64,000 nt of DNA from Rhodobacteraceae bacterium D3-12 (GTDB lineage Bacteria; Pseudomonadota; Alphaproteobacteria; Rhodobacterales; Rhodobacteraceae): contig CP104793.1 in assembly GCA_025916135.1 (NCBI GenBank), forward strand, positions 1,984,001 through 2,048,000. The letters run 5' to 3'. This document shows, piece by piece, positions 10,077-18,921 of this stretch. The notes below the pieces were generated by a model, which was not told where the DNA came from, made no database searches, and worked only from the letters and a program-made list of their open reading frames with translations. Within the stretch, counting starts at the first letter, position 1. Each line of letters begins with the position of its first letter. A program made the position numbers and the translations under genes.

Positions 10077-11036
10077 ATGCCCATCCGCTTGCCTTCCTCG
10101 CTTCCCGCCTTTGACGTGCTCAAGCACGAGGGCGTGCAGGTCATGGGCGAACGCGCAGCAGACCGTCAGGACATTCGCCCATTGCGCATCGGCCTGCTCA
10201 ATCTGATGCCCAAGAAGATCCAGACCGAGAATCAATTCGCCCGCCTGATCGGCGCGACGCCGCTGCAAATCGAATTCTCGCTGATCCGCATGAGCGAGCA
10301 TCAGACAAAAAACACCGCCGCCGAGCATATGGAAGAGTTCTACCGCTCCTTTGCCGAGGTCAAAGCCACCGGCGAGAAGTTCGACGGTCTCATCATCACC
10401 GGCGCCCCGATCGAGCATTTGCCCTTTGAGGAGGTCACCTATTGGGATGAAATCTGCGAGGTCTTCGAGTGGACGCAGACCCATGTGCATTCCACCTTCG
10501 GCGTCTGCTGGGGTGGCATGGCGATGATCAACTATTTCCACGGCGTGCCAAAACACATGCTCGCCTCCAAGGCGTTCGGCTGTTACCGCCATAGCACCTT
10601 GCAACCGGCCTCGCCCTATCTGCGTGGGTTTTCGGATGATTTCGTTATCCCGGTCAGCCGCTGGACCGAAGTGCGCCGCGACGAGACCGAAGCCGCAGGT
10701 CTGACCACGCTACTGGCCAGCGACGAACTCGGCCCCTGTCTGATTGAAGACGAGACGCACCGCGCGCTCTATATCTTCAACCACTTTGAATATGACAGTG
10801 ACACGCTGAAACAGGAATACGACCGCGATGTTGCCGCCGGCTCCGCCATCGACGTGCCGGTGAATTACTACCCCGACAATGACCCATCGCGCGCGCCCTC
10901 CAACCGCTGGCGCTCTCAGGCGCATTTGCTCTATGGCAACTGGATTTCCGAGATTTACGAGACCACGCCCTATGACATCTCGAAAATCGGGATCGAGCGG
11001 ACGGACCTGCGCGGGGCAAGCGGTTCAAACTCATGA
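10077..11036 (+). CDS. metA: Homoserine O-acyltransferase (probably acetyltransferase)
   Basis: A 319-residue MetA that acylates homoserine, the first committed step of methionine synthesis. The catalytic cysteine is in [10 protein letters not shown] (Cys144); the His and Glu partners are in YIFNHFEYD (His236, Glu238). The acyl-CoA-selecting position, Gly111 in E. coli and Glu in the Bacillus cereus enzyme, is Glu113 here ([14 protein letters not shown]), which predicts acetyl-CoA rather than succinyl-CoA. The usual name homoserine O-succinyltransferase may therefore be wrong for this protein. The stop overlaps the next start (ATGA). No SAM-II riboswitch is visible in the 48 bases upstream. 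Confidence 0.95.
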   Translation: MPIRLPSSLPAFDVLKHEGVQVMGERAADRQDIRPLRIGLLNLMPKKIQTENQFARLIGATPLQIEFSLIRMSEHQTKNTAAEHMEEFYRSFAEVKATGEKFDGLIITGAPIEHLPFEEVTYWDEICEVFEWTQTHVHSTFGVCWGGMAMINYFHGVPKHMLASKAFGCYRHSTLQPASPYLRGFSDDFVIPVSRWTEVRRDETEAAGLTTLLASDELGPCLIEDETHRALYIFNHFEYDSDTLKQEYDRDVAAGSAIDVPVNYYPDNDPSRAPSNRWRSQAHLLYGNWISEIYETTPYDISKIGIERTDLRGASGSNS

Positions 11037-11983
11037 AACCTGCGCTTGTGCTGACATTGCTCGCCCTGATCGGGGCGGCGGCGGTTGTCTGGGTCAAGGC
11101 CCGCATGAACGAGGTGCGCGCCATCGCCGCCTATCCGCCGCAAGGCGAACTGCTCAACATCGACGGCCATCAGGTTCATGCCGTCGTGCAGGGTGACGGA
11201 CCGGCGCTTGTGCTGATCCACGGAAGCTCGGGCAATGCGCGTGACTACACCTTTGCCCTCGCTGGGCGTCTGGCGAAAACCTACCGTGTGATCTCGTTTG
11301 ATCGCCCCGGTCTGGGCTATAGTGATCCGATCTCGCCAACCGGCGCCACGATCGCGCAGCAGGCCGACATTCTGGCCAAAGCCGCCGCCGCTCTTGGCGC
11401 GCCAAAGCCTGTGGTGCTGGGTCACTCCTATGGCGGGGCCGTCGCACTCGCATGGGCCGTGCATCACCCGGATGCGCTCGCGGGGCTTGTCCTTGTCGGC
11501 GCGCCGAGCCAGCCTTGGGACACGCCGCTTGAAGGCACCTATCAACAGCTCTCCAACCCGGTGATCGGCCCGCCGATGGCCGCGCTCGCCACCGCCTTTG
11601 TCGGCCCCGCCCGCGTCAACACCGCGCTGGAGGAGATTTTCGCGCCCCAAACCCCGCCCGTGGGCTATGGCGATTATGTCGGGGCCGAGCTGACCCTGCG
11701 CCGCGCCTCCTTGCGCCACAACGCCATGCAACGCGCCAATCTCTTGGATGAAATCACCGCGCTGCAACCCCGCTATGGCGAAATCTCCGTCCCGGTCGAG
11801 CTTGTCCACGGCACCGCCGACACCACTGTAGGGCTTAAAATCCACGCGATCCCGTTTCTTGGGCAGGTGCCACAGGCCAACCTCACCCCGCTCGACGGGA
11901 TCGGCCATATGCCACAACACGCCGCCCCCGACGCGGTGATCGCCGCGATTGACCGCGCATCGGGCCGTCTCGCACGCCAATAA
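11033..11983 (+). CDS. Alpha/beta hydrolase, membrane-anchored or exported
   Basis: A 316-residue alpha/beta hydrolase. The nucleophile elbow is [10 protein letters not shown], the oxyanion region is [11 protein letters not shown], the acid is in HGTADTTVG and the catalytic His in GIGHMPQH. The first 20 residues are hydrophobic ([17 protein letters not shown]), acting as a signal anchor. It overlaps metA by 4 bases, so the two are translationally coupled. MetA products are acyl-homoserines, but nothing in this sequence shows that the hydrolase acts on them. Substrate unknown. Confidence 0.87.
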   Translation: MKPALVLTLLALIGAAAVVWVKARMNEVRAIAAYPPQGELLNIDGHQVHAVVQGDGPALVLIHGSSGNARDYTFALAGRLAKTYRVISFDRPGLGYSDPISPTGATIAQQADILAKAAAALGAPKPVVLGHSYGGAVALAWAVHHPDALAGLVLVGAPSQPWDTPLEGTYQQLSNPVIGPPMAALATAFVGPARVNTALEEIFAPQTPPVGYGDYVGAELTLRRASLRHNAMQRANLLDEITALQPRYGEISVPVELVHGTADTTVGLKIHAIPFLGQVPQANLTPLDGIGHMPQHAAPDAVIAAIDRASGRLARQ

Positions 11984-12099
11984 ACGGGCCCCCAAACCGG
12001 CCACGCCAGCGGCGAAATCTGACGCCAGTCGCGCCCAATTATTGCCCCCTTTATCCAATAAACACGGAGAAAGAGCAGCGATAAACCGGGGCAAACCCT

Positions 12100-13125
12100 A
12101 TGAATTTTGACAAAATCACCGAGATGCTGACGCATCCCTTCACATTGTTTTTCGACCCGTCGCAACGGATGTCGATCCTTTATATGGTCACCGCCCTGAT
12201 CGTTGCGATTGTTGTGTTTTTCGCCCGCAAACGCTCACTTGCCGGGCTGGTGACATGGCTCCTGCCGAAAGAAATCCTGCTCCACCCCTCGGCCAAGGCC
12301 GACTATGTGATGTTCTTCGTCAACAAAACCGTGGTCTACGCGATCTATGCGTCGATCATCATCCAGTCGCAATTCTGGTTTGATATGCTCACCGCCTATA
12401 TGGGCCCGGCACCGCGCGTCGACCCCTCGCTTGCCATCACCCTCCTGACCACGCTGGTCATCGCCATCAACATGGATGCAATGCTCTGGTTCGGGCACTG
12501 GCTGTTTCACAAAATCCCGTTCTTGTGGGAATTTCACAAGGTCCACCATTCCGCCGAAGTCATGACCCCGATCACCGCCTCGCGGATGCACCCCTTCGAA
12601 GAGGTCGTCACCTCGATCATGTCCGGCTTTGCCGTCGGCATCACCGCCGCCTTTATGGATCAGGCCTTCGGTCAAGGGGCCGTGATGCTCAATATCTTTG
12701 GCATCAACGTGGTTCTGGCGGTGTTCTTCCTCGCCGCGTTCAACCTGCGCCACTCCCATGTCTGGGTGCGCTATCCGGTCTGGCTGCAAAAAATCTTTGT
12801 CTGCCCGGCCCAGCACCAAATCCACCATTCCAAGGCCCGCAAGCATTGGGACAAGAACATGGGCTTCATCTTTGGCCTCTGGGATTGGGCCGCAGGCACG
12901 CTTTATGCGCCCAAAACCCATGAAAAGCTGGAATATGGTCTCGGCAATGGCGAAGACGGCACATGGAACAAAGCCAGCGTGCTTTACATCCGCCCCTTCG
13001 TGAACGCCTATGGCTTGTTCAAAAGCGGATGGCGGAATGCCTTTTTCGCCCCGGAAAATTCCGCTACTCCTATGGCAGAGCCAGTAGGAGAGGATTTGCA
13101 AGGTGAGCAAGAACAAGCCGTTTGA
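12100..13125 (+). CDS. Sterol desaturase / fatty acid hydroxylase family protein
   Basis: A 341-residue integral membrane di-iron enzyme. The histidine boxes are present: HWLFH, then [10 protein letters not shown], and later [12 protein letters not shown], matching HX3H, HX2HH and HX2HH. Hydrophobic segments lie near 25-40, 75-95 and 120-135, with a fourth hydrophobic stretch after the second box. Members hydroxylate or desaturate lipids using oxygen; the exact substrate is not predictable. The last 23 bases overlap the start of the PPK2 gene, indicating an operon. Confidence 0.88.
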   Translation: MNFDKITEMLTHPFTLFFDPSQRMSILYMVTALIVAIVVFFARKRSLAGLVTWLLPKEILLHPSAKADYVMFFVNKTVVYAIYASIIIQSQFWFDMLTAYMGPAPRVDPSLAITLLTTLVIAINMDAMLWFGHWLFHKIPFLWEFHKVHHSAEVMTPITASRMHPFEEVVTSIMSGFAVGITAAFMDQAFGQGAVMLNIFGINVVLAVFFLAAFNLRHSHVWVRYPVWLQKIFVCPAQHQIHHSKARKHWDKNMGFIFGLWDWAAGTLYAPKTHEKLEYGLGNGEDGTWNKASVLYIRPFVNAYGLFKSGWRNAFFAPENSATPMAEPVGEDLQGEQEQAV

Positions 13126-13978
13126 CGGAGCGATCAGCGCGTTTTTCGAAAACGAAGCCCCCGAAGCCGTGCGCAACGCGATCAAGCGTGGCGACAAGGG
13201 CGATATCCTCGACGCGGCCTATCCCCATTCCGAGAAAATGCCGCGCAAGGCATATGACAAGGAAATGGAAGCGCTCCAGATCGAATTGGTCAAGCTGCTC
13301 AGCTGGGCCAAGGACAGCGGCGCACGCATCGCCATTGTCTTCGAGGGCCGCGATGCGGCCGGTAAAGGCGGCACAATCAAACGCTTCCGCGAGAACCTCA
13401 ATCCGCGTGGCGCACGGGTCGTCGCCCTCTCCAAACCGACCGACAAAGAACAGACCCAATGGTATTTCCAGCGCTATACCGACCATCTGCCAGCCGGCGG
13501 TGAGATCACATTCTATGACCGCTCATGGTATAATCGCGGCGTGGTTGAGAAAGTGTTCGGCTTTTGCTCGGACGAACAACGCGCGCATTTCTTCACCCAA
13601 ACCCCCGATTTTGAACGCATGCTGGTGGATGAGGGCATCTATCTCTTCAAACTCTGGCTCAATGTTGGCCGCGCCGAGCAACTGCGCCGCTTCCTCGCCC
13701 GTGAAAGCGACCCGCTAAAGCAATGGAAGCTCAGCTGGATCGACGTTGAAGGCCTCAAAAACTGGGACGCCTACTCAGCCGCGATCGAGGAAACTTTTGC
13801 CCGCACCCATACCGAGCACGCACCTTGGACAATCGTGCGCTCTGACGACAAACGCCGCGCCCGTCTGGCCGCGATCCGCACGGTGCTGCATGGCATCCCT
13901 TATGCCAACAAGGACGAAAAGGCGATCGGACCCATCGACGACAAAATCTGCGGCGGGCCCGACATCTGGAATGCGTAA
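13103..13978 (+). CDS. ppk2: Polyphosphate kinase 2
   Basis: A 291-residue PPK2 that transfers phosphate between polyphosphate and nucleotides in the cytoplasm. Walker A is [11 protein letters not shown] near residues 81-91, Walker B is [12 protein letters not shown] near 138-149, and the lid region is [16 protein letters not shown]. The single-domain length fits class I. The start is GTG, preceded by an AGGAGAG. It overlaps the upstream hydroxylase gene and the downstream TetR gene start, so the three genes form a tight group. Subclass (GDP- or ADP-favouring) cannot be read reliably. Confidence 0.93.
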   Translation: MSKNKPFDGAISAFFENEAPEAVRNAIKRGDKGDILDAAYPHSEKMPRKAYDKEMEALQIELVKLLSWAKDSGARIAIVFEGRDAAGKGGTIKRFRENLNPRGARVVALSKPTDKEQTQWYFQRYTDHLPAGGEITFYDRSWYNRGVVEKVFGFCSDEQRAHFFTQTPDFERMLVDEGIYLFKLWLNVGRAEQLRRFLARESDPLKQWKLSWIDVEGLKNWDAYSAAIEETFARTHTEHAPWTIVRSDDKRRARLAAIRTVLHGIPYANKDEKAIGPIDDKICGGPDIWNA

Positions 13979-14587
13979 ACGCGGCTATCATCACGGCAAC
14001 CTCCGTCAGGCGCTGGTCGAGGCGGCGCTCTCTCTGATCGAGGCCAAAGGCCCAACCGGCTTCACCCTCTCCGAGGCCGCCAAACAGGCCGGCGTCACCC
14101 CGGCGGCGGTCTATCGCCACTTTGAGGGCCGCGAAGACCTCATCGCCGAAGCCGCGCGGCAAGGGTATGAGATTTTTGCCGACGTCATGCAATTCGCCTA
14201 TGACACCGGCCAGCCCTCGGCGCTGGCCGCGTTCGAGGCCACGGGCCGTGCCTATCTCGCTTTTGCGCGCAAATATCCCGGCCATTACATCGCGATGTTC
14301 GAAAGCGGCATCTCGGTCAACCGCACGCCCGAACTGGCTGCGGTCTCGTCCCGCGCGCGCGGCGTAATGGAGCGCGCCGCCAGCGACCTCTCGCAACATA
14401 TCCCGGCCGACAAACGCCCGCCCGCGACGATGTTCTCCGCCCATATCTGGGCCATGTCCCACGGCGTGGTCGAACTCTTCGCCCGCAACAGCCCCGGCAC
14501 GCAAAGCCCCTTTCCCCCGAAGACCTGCTTGAATCCGGCATCGGCGTCTATCTGCGCGGTCTCGGCCTGATCACGCCGGACGACTAA
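13971..14587 (+). CDS. TetR family regulator, frameshifted near the C-terminus
   Basis: The N-terminal helix-turn-helix is typical Tet[17 protein letters not shown], then [20 protein letters not shown]. Residues 60-180 form the ligand-binding part with a WHG-like TetR C-terminal domain. In the reading frame from 13971 the protein would run on to 14570 with an unconvincing tail. In the next frame the sequence continues [20 protein letters not shown] to a stop at 14587, exactly as expected. The shift falls in a run of five C at about 14514-14518; a sixth C restores a ~205-residue protein. The start overlaps the ppk2 stop. It could be a sequencing error or a real mutation. Confidence 0.82.
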
Positions 14588-14588
14588 A

Positions 14589-15160
14589 ATGCCCCCGCGC
14601 GCCTCGTAACCCTCGTCACAGCGGGTTTTCTCGCCAGCGCGGCGCAGGCCGATCTGCTGATCCCGATGGAGGAATGGCAGGCCGAGGTGAACCGCTTTGA
14701 CGCGCTCTCTGATGCGGCTTGCGCCGGCGATGCGCCCGCTTGGGCCACGCTGCAACAGGCGGCACAAACCGACCCGGTCGCCAAGGTCGCGATGGCGTGG
14801 CTGATCACCACCCAAGGTTGCGCCCATTTCAGCGGAAATGAAGTCGAAGCCTTCGCGCTCAACAAGCGCGCCGCAAGCTATGGCTACCCGATCGCGCTCT
14901 CCAACACCGGCTTTCGCCTGCTCACCGGGCGCGGCACCCACAAGGACACGGCCAAAGGGCTGCGCTCCATCGAACGCGCCATTCGCGGTGGCCATGGCAA
15001 GGCGGCGGCAACGCTCGCCATTCACTACGCCCGCGGCATCCACCTGCCGCGCGACCTTCCCGCCGCCCGCTCCCACCTCGCCACAGCCGAGGCCATGCTG
15101 GTCAACCCCACCCTGCTCGACCGCGCCTGGGCCGCGATTGAAGCGGCTGAGGGCGATTAA
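14589..15160 (+). CDS. Exported Sel1-like repeat protein, frameshifted at the start codon region
   Basis: The body (from the internal ATG at 14666) has helical Sel1-type features: DPVAKVAMAWLITTQGCAHF, NKRAASYGYPIALSNTGFRL and IERAIRGGHGKAAATLAIHY. Upstream of that ATG the same frame reads a signal peptide, RLVTLVTAGFLASAAQA followed by DLLIP, but has no start codon. An ATG lies at 14589, out of frame by one base, and directly precedes a run of five C; one more C would give MPPARLVTLVT and a ~190-residue exported protein. This is the second missing-C site within 80 bases. Function unknown; it probably follows the TetR gene in one transcript. Confidence 0.7.
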
Positions 15161-15162
15161 CG

Positions 15163-15750
15163 TCAGTTAACCACAATCGCCGCCGACCATATGGGGATCA
15201 GCTGTTGAAACGGCACCGGCTGCGTGAAATGCGCCAGCGGGTCATTGATATGCAACACCGGCTGCACCCCATACGGCGTCTTAACCCACTCCATTCCGGT
15301 CAAAACAACAACATGCCCGGAAAAAGGCGTGCTCTGCACTTGCAAGATAATCGGACGGCCTGAGCGCAATGTCTGGTAAAGCACCATCGGATTGGCTGGC
15401 GGATTATAACTGGCCACGCCCGCGCCTGTGGCTTGCAAAAGCTGCATGATCTCCTGAGTGTGACCGGTGCGAAAGCACGCATTTTGATACTGCGACGGCG
15501 GATTACAACAGATCGGCTTGCCATACCCGTTCGCTTTCGACACCATCGCGCATTGATGCGGTGGCCCCTGTATCGGCGTTTTCTGCTTCCAATGTGCAAT
15601 CATCTCAACCACCGCCAACCAACACCAAACCGGCGTCTGTTGCTGGACATTGATGATCCCAAGGTTCACCGGCGGCGGCACCTGCTGAGCCTGCGCGCCC
15701 GGCGCACATAACATCATGGCCGCAAAGACCAGCGATCTAAATACCAACAT
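15163..15750 (-). CDS. Exported papain-like cysteine protease
   Basis: A 195-residue protein with a signal peptide (LVFRSLVFAAMMLCAPGAQA, cleavage before QQVPPP) and a papain-like fold. The catalytic cysteine lies in TPVWCWLAVVEMI, the histidine in SGHVVVLTGM, and the acid/amide in HINDPLAHF. Several other cysteines (QCAMVSK, ICCNPPS, NACFRT) may form disulfides. This arrangement is like the C39/C70-type papain-like family with Q-x-x-x-x-WCW. The start at MLVFRSLVF is preferred because it begins the signal peptide. It converges on the Sel1-like gene with two bases between stops. Target proteins are unknown; secretion rather than periplasmic retention is possible. Confidence 0.82.
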   Translation of the reverse strand: MLVFRSLVFAAMMLCAPGAQAQQVPPPVNLGIINVQQQTPVWCWLAVVEMIAHWKQKTPIQGPPHQCAMVSKANGYGKPICCNPPSQYQNACFRTGHTQEIMQLLQATGAGVASYNPPANPMVLYQTLRSGRPIILQVQSTPFSGHVVVLTGMEWVKTPYGVQPVLHINDPLAHFTQPVPFQQLIPIWSAAIVVN

Positions 15751-15822
15751 TTCAACTCCAATCCAAAGCTTGAAATGCAGCCTATGGTAATAGCCCCCGG
15801 CCAAACCTCAACAAAAACCCCG

Positions 15823-15945
15823 CCCCTTCATCTGACTGAAAATATCCCGGGGTTTGGGGCAGCGCCCCAATCAACACCTGCCCCAAAAACCACCCCCAAA
15901 ATAAATAGGCCCCAAAACAGATAGGCCGCAAAACAGATAGCCCCC
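15823..15945 (+). repeat. Head-plus-hairpin intergenic repeat, copy 1 (degenerate)
   Basis: The conserved head ccccttcatctgactg followed by aaaatatcccgggg lies at 15823-15852. It is followed by a degenerate hairpin (GGGGC-agc-GCCCC) and three imperfect 16-base units of the type CCCCAAAACAGATAG. It lies downstream of rpsI and upstream of the papain-like protease gene. Compare the copies at 19905, 58843 and 63514. Confidence 0.75.
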
Positions 15946-15980
15946 AAAAGAAAAAGGGCCACCCGCATGGGCAGCCCCTT
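15945..15980 (-). terminator. Terminator of the rplM-rpsI operon
   Basis: Read on the minus strand, a 9-bp stem (gggctgccc with gggtggccc, two G-U pairs, loop atgc) at 15956-15977 is followed by CCTTTTTCTTTT. It begins 27 bases past the rpsI stop. Confidence 0.88.
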
Positions 15981-16004
15981 TCCAAAACCATATATCCCGG
16001 CGAC

Positions 16005-16502
16005 TTAACGCTTGGAGAACTGGAAGCTCTTACGGGCTTTCGCCTTACCGTATTTCTTCCGTTCCACAACCCGGCTGTCGCGGGTCAGGAAGCCAGCAGC
16101 CTTCAGAGCGGCGCGCAGCGACGGATCATAAAGCTGAAGCGCTTTCGAGATACCGTGCTTGACCGCACCGGCCTGACCCGACAAACCGCCGCCCTTGACG
16201 GTGGCGTTCACGTCGAACTGGTCGGCAACACCGGCCACGTCAAACGGCTGACGCAGGATCATTTGCAACACAGGACGCGCGAAATATTTGTTCAATTCGC
16301 GGCCATTAACCACAACCTTGCCGGAACCGGGCTTGATCCAGACACGGGCGACCGCGTCCTTCCGCTTGCCGGTGGCATAGGAACGGCCCAGCTCATCGCG
16401 CTGTGCTTCATACTTGGGGGCCTCATCGGCCACCACTGCGGGGGCTGCGGCCCCTTCGGCCACTTGGCCCAGCTCTTCGAGCGAGTTCACTTGATCGGTC
16501 AT
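16005..16502 (-). CDS. rpsI: 30S ribosomal protein S9
   Basis: A 165-residue S9 protein of the small ribosomal subunit. The conserved body starts at [18 protein letters not shown] and ends with [11 protein letters not shown], the C-terminal tail that contacts P-site tRNA. The first ~35 residues are an acidic alanine-rich extension ([19 protein letters not shown]), as is common in Rhodobacteraceae. It lies 5 bases after rplM in the usual L13-S9 operon. Confidence 0.98.
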   Translation of the reverse strand: MTDQVNSLEELGQVAEGAAAPAVVADEAPKYEAQRDELGRSYATGKRKDAVARVWIKPGSGKVVVNGRELNKYFARPVLQMILRQPFDVAGVADQFDVNATVKGGGLSGQAGAVKHGISKALQLYDPSLRAALKAAGFLTRDSRVVERKKYGKAKARKSFQFSKR

Positions 16503-16507
16503 CTCTC

Positions 16508-16969
16508 TCAGCTCCGCGTGTTTTTCTTGTTCATGGATTTCACGTCCAGCACTTCCGGCGCTTGCGCCTCATGCGGATGCTCGGCCCCGGCGTAAACGCG
16601 CAGGTTGGTCATTTGCTGACGGCTCAGGCGGTTGCCCGGCAGCATGCGTTTGACCGCCAGCGTCACCAGACGCTCGGGGTATTCCCCTTCAAGGATCTCG
16701 CTAGCGCTACGCTGTTTGATCCCGCCGGGGTGCCCGGTGTGCCAATAATGGATCTTGTCGGTGCGTTTCTTGCCCGAAAGCTGAACCTTGTCGGCGTTGA
16801 TAATGATCACGTTGTCGCCCATATCCATGTGCGGCGTGAAGCTGGCTTTGTGCTTGCCGCGCAGGCGCGTGGCAACGATCGAGGCAAGACGGCCCAGAAC
16901 AACGCCCTCGGCGTCGATCAGGATCCACTTCTTGTCGATTTCTGCTGGTGTGGCAGAGAAGGTCTTCAT
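16508..16969 (-). CDS. rplM: 50S ribosomal protein L13
   Basis: A 153-residue L13 protein of the large subunit. Recognisable stretches are [36 protein letters not shown] and [20 protein letters not shown]. It is the first gene of the operon with rpsI. The 180 bases upstream should hold the promoter; no obvious autoregulatory hairpin was identified. Confidence 0.98.
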   Translation of the reverse strand: MKTFSATPAEIDKKWILIDAEGVVLGRLASIVATRLRGKHKASFTPHMDMGDNVIIINADKVQLSGKKRTDKIHYWHTGHPGGIKQRSASEILEGEYPERLVTLAVKRMLPGNRLSRQQMTNLRVYAGAEHPHEAQAPEVLDVKSMNKKNTRS

Positions 16970-17150
16970 CGTAAAACCCTTCGGTGGTTGGTGTCTGGTT
17001 AATCGCAGTGTCCGACGACAAAGCCGACGGTGCGCGTGATGGGCGGGTTATAAAGCCCCACCACATCCAGTCAAGCGAATTACCCCCAAATTAACCAAGC
17101 AAAAACAATGCCTTGCGATTATGGTATTATTTTACCCCACAAAATCACCC

Positions 17151-18542
17151 TTAAACATCCGCATGTCTTGGTGGCACGGCCAACATCTCCGCCATTCGGC
17201 GCAATGCTGCAACATAGCGCGCCTCGTCCACATCCGCCGAAAGTCCGATCCGCACCGCATTGGGCGCGGCCTCATCCGCCAGCGCAAATTCATCAGCCGC
17301 CTTGATCTGCACCCCGGCCCGCTCACAGGCCTGCACAAAACTCGACCCGCGCCAGCCATCGGGCAATCGCAACCATAGAAACGGCAAATCATCGCGATAT
17401 GAAATGTCCCACCCGCCCAGCACATTCACGGCCTTCTGCACGCGCTCCCTGATCTTGTGTCGCACCCGGTCGCGGATCTTGGCCGCAACCCCGCTGGTCA
17501 ACAGCTCAGTGGTCACATCAATCATCGGCTGTGGCAGGCCGTAAAACGCAGATTCCGCCACCTGCCGCGCCTGCACCGCCTGCCCGACCGGCGCCACCAT
17601 ATAGCCGACCCGCATCCCCGAGGACACGGATTTGGTCAAAGCCGAGATATACCAGCTCAACTCCGGCAGCATTTCGCGATAGGCCGCGCGCCCTTCCCAA
17701 TCGATGCAATGGCTGTCGTCCTCGATGATTTGCACCCGATGGCGGCGCGCAATCGCGGCCAGCTCCTGTCGGCGGCCAAGGCTGGTGCGAAGACACGTCG
17801 GATTATGCGCCTCGGCCGAGGTTAACAGAACCTGCGCCCCGTGTTCGCGCAACAGCGCCTCAAACACATCCGGGCGCAGCCCCTCCTCATCCATTTCAAC
17901 CCCGATCACCCGCGCCCGCAACATCCGCGCAGCATGGCGCGCGCCCGGATAAGACAGCCCATCTGTCAAAACAATCGGCGTTGGCCCGCGCAAAACCGCC
18001 ATCAACGCCAATATCGTCGCGTTTTGCGCCCCCAACGTCAGCACAACATCCTGCGCCGTGATCCGCCCCGCCCGCTCTGGCCCAATCCACTGCACAATCG
18101 CCTCGCGCGCCGCCCGATCCGTCAGCTCGGTTGGATAGGTCACACAGTCAAAACCGGGCCGCGTCGCCACCGCGCTCATCGCCGCCCCGATCTCCGCCGC
18201 CTGCCCCACATCCAACACCTGCGCCGAGCGGAAATTCACCATATCCGGCGTACCAATATTGATAAGCGGCACATCCGCGCGCATTGGGGCGCGCTGCCCA
18301 CTCACAAAGGTCCCGCGCCCCACGGCGGTCTCCACCAAGCCTTCCTCAGCGGCCAGCTTATAGGCCCGCGCCACGGTGCCCGGCGTGATCCCCAATTGCC
18401 ACGCCATCTCCCGCACTGGCGGCAGCCGGTGCCCGTTTGGCAATTCCCCCGACCGCACAGCGGCGCGCAGTGATTGTATCAATACAATATACTTCGCTCC
18501 CGTCGTGTTTTCAAAATCTGGCGGCCAAATTGTATCAGTCAC
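17151..18542 (-). CDS. MocR-type GntR regulator with aminotransferase domain
   Basis: A 463-residue fusion of an N-terminal winged helix (about 15-80; LPPVREMAWQLGITPGTVAR and GLVETAVGRGTFVSG) with a class I/II PLP-dependent aminotransferase-like domain. The PLP lysine is in ALTKSVSSGMRVGY. MocR proteins use PLP or an adduct as effector and rarely act as aminotransferases. The start is GTG at 18542, inside one of the TTGTATC operator-like sites. It is divergent from the DUF1127 gene, and three inverted TTGTATC-type sites lie in or next to the shared region, so it probably controls itself and that gene. Confidence 0.88.
   Translation of the reverse strand: MTDTIWPPDFENTTGAKYIVLIQSLRAAVRSGELPNGHRLPPVREMAWQLGITPGTVARAYKLAAEEGLVETAVGRGTFVSGQRAPMRADVPLINIGTPDMVNFRSAQVLDVGQAAEIGAAMSAVATRPGFDCVTYPTELTDRAAREAIVQWIGPERAGRITAQDVVLTLGAQNATILALMAVLRGPTPIVLTDGLSYPGARHAARMLRARVIGVEMDEEGLRPDVFEALLREHGAQVLLTSAEAHNPTCLRTSLGRRQELAAIARRHRVQIIEDDSHCIDWEGRAAYREMLPELSWYISALTKSVSSGMRVGYMVAPVGQAVQARQVAESAFYGLPQPMIDVTTELLTSGVAAKIRDRVRHKIRERVQKAVNVLGGWDISYRDDLPFLWLRLPDGWRGSSFVQACERAGVQIKAADEFALADEAAPNAVRIGLSADVDEARYVAALRRMAEMLAVPPRHADV
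18473..18488. promoter_or_regulatory. MocR operator candidate 1
   Basis: ATTGTAT-CA-ATACAAT, two perfect 7-bp inverted arms with a 2-base spacer, lies inside the 5' end of the MocR coding region. The half-site recurs at 18529 and 18601. Confidence 0.6.
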
Positions 18543-18545
18543 AAT
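18529..18545. promoter_or_regulatory. MocR operator candidate 2
   Basis: ATTGTATC followed by a degenerate inverted arm TCACAAT. The site covers the GTG start codon of the MocR gene, so binding would suit autorepression. Confidence 0.55.
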
Positions 18546-18600
18546 GTTTCCCTAGTGAATTCCGCTGAGTCTTATTAGCTATAACAGGAGGCCACCATGA

Positions 18601-18624
18601 ATTGTATCAAAAAAAGGGATACAA
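18601..18624. promoter_or_regulatory. MocR operator candidate 3
   Basis: TTGTATC and GATACAA arms separated by 9 bases, just upstream of the DUF1127 start at 18628. A weaker ATTG/CAAT pair follows at 18636-18646. Confidence 0.55.
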
Positions 18625-18627
18625 GCG

Positions 18628-18861
18628 ATGCTTACATTGACACAATCAGATCCCGCCAGCCTAACACAACTTGGACAGGTCCGCTCTCTTCCGATTGCCT
18701 CACAATGGGCGCTGCGCTTGGCCTACCTGCTGTATATCTGGAGCGCCCGCAGCCGCACACGCGCCGCCCTGCGCAGGCTTGATTCCAGCCGCCTTGCCGA
18801 TCTTGGCCTCTCGCCCGGCGCGGCACGCAGCGAAGCGGCCAAATGGTTCTGGACCCGCTAA
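18628..18861 (+). CDS. DUF1127 domain protein
   Basis: A 77-residue protein with a C-terminal DUF1127 region: RTRAALRRLDSSRLADLGLS followed by PGAARSEAAKWFW. DUF1127 proteins are small arginine-rich proteins in alphaproteobacteria; some bind RNA and affect phosphate or nitrogen homeostasis. The start is uncertain. ATG 18628 has a modest GGGA upstream, while a strong AGGAGG precedes another ATG at 18597, out of frame by one base across a run of seven A. With six A the upstream start would join this frame (MNCIKKGIQAMLTLT). It is divergent from and probably regulated by the MocR gene. Confidence 0.8.
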   Translation: MLTLTQSDPASLTQLGQVRSLPIASQWALRLAYLLYIWSARSRTRAALRRLDSSRLADLGLSPGAARSEAAKWFWTR

Positions 18862-18921
18862 ACACGCCTGCGACCAACATGAAACAGGCGGGCTCACCCC
18901 TGCCTGCTCACACCTGCCTGC

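Noticed and set aside
14510-14600. Phase-variable homopolymer tracts in the TetR and Sel1-like genes
   Set aside because: Runs of five C are too short for typical phase variation; sequencing error or simple mutation is more likely.
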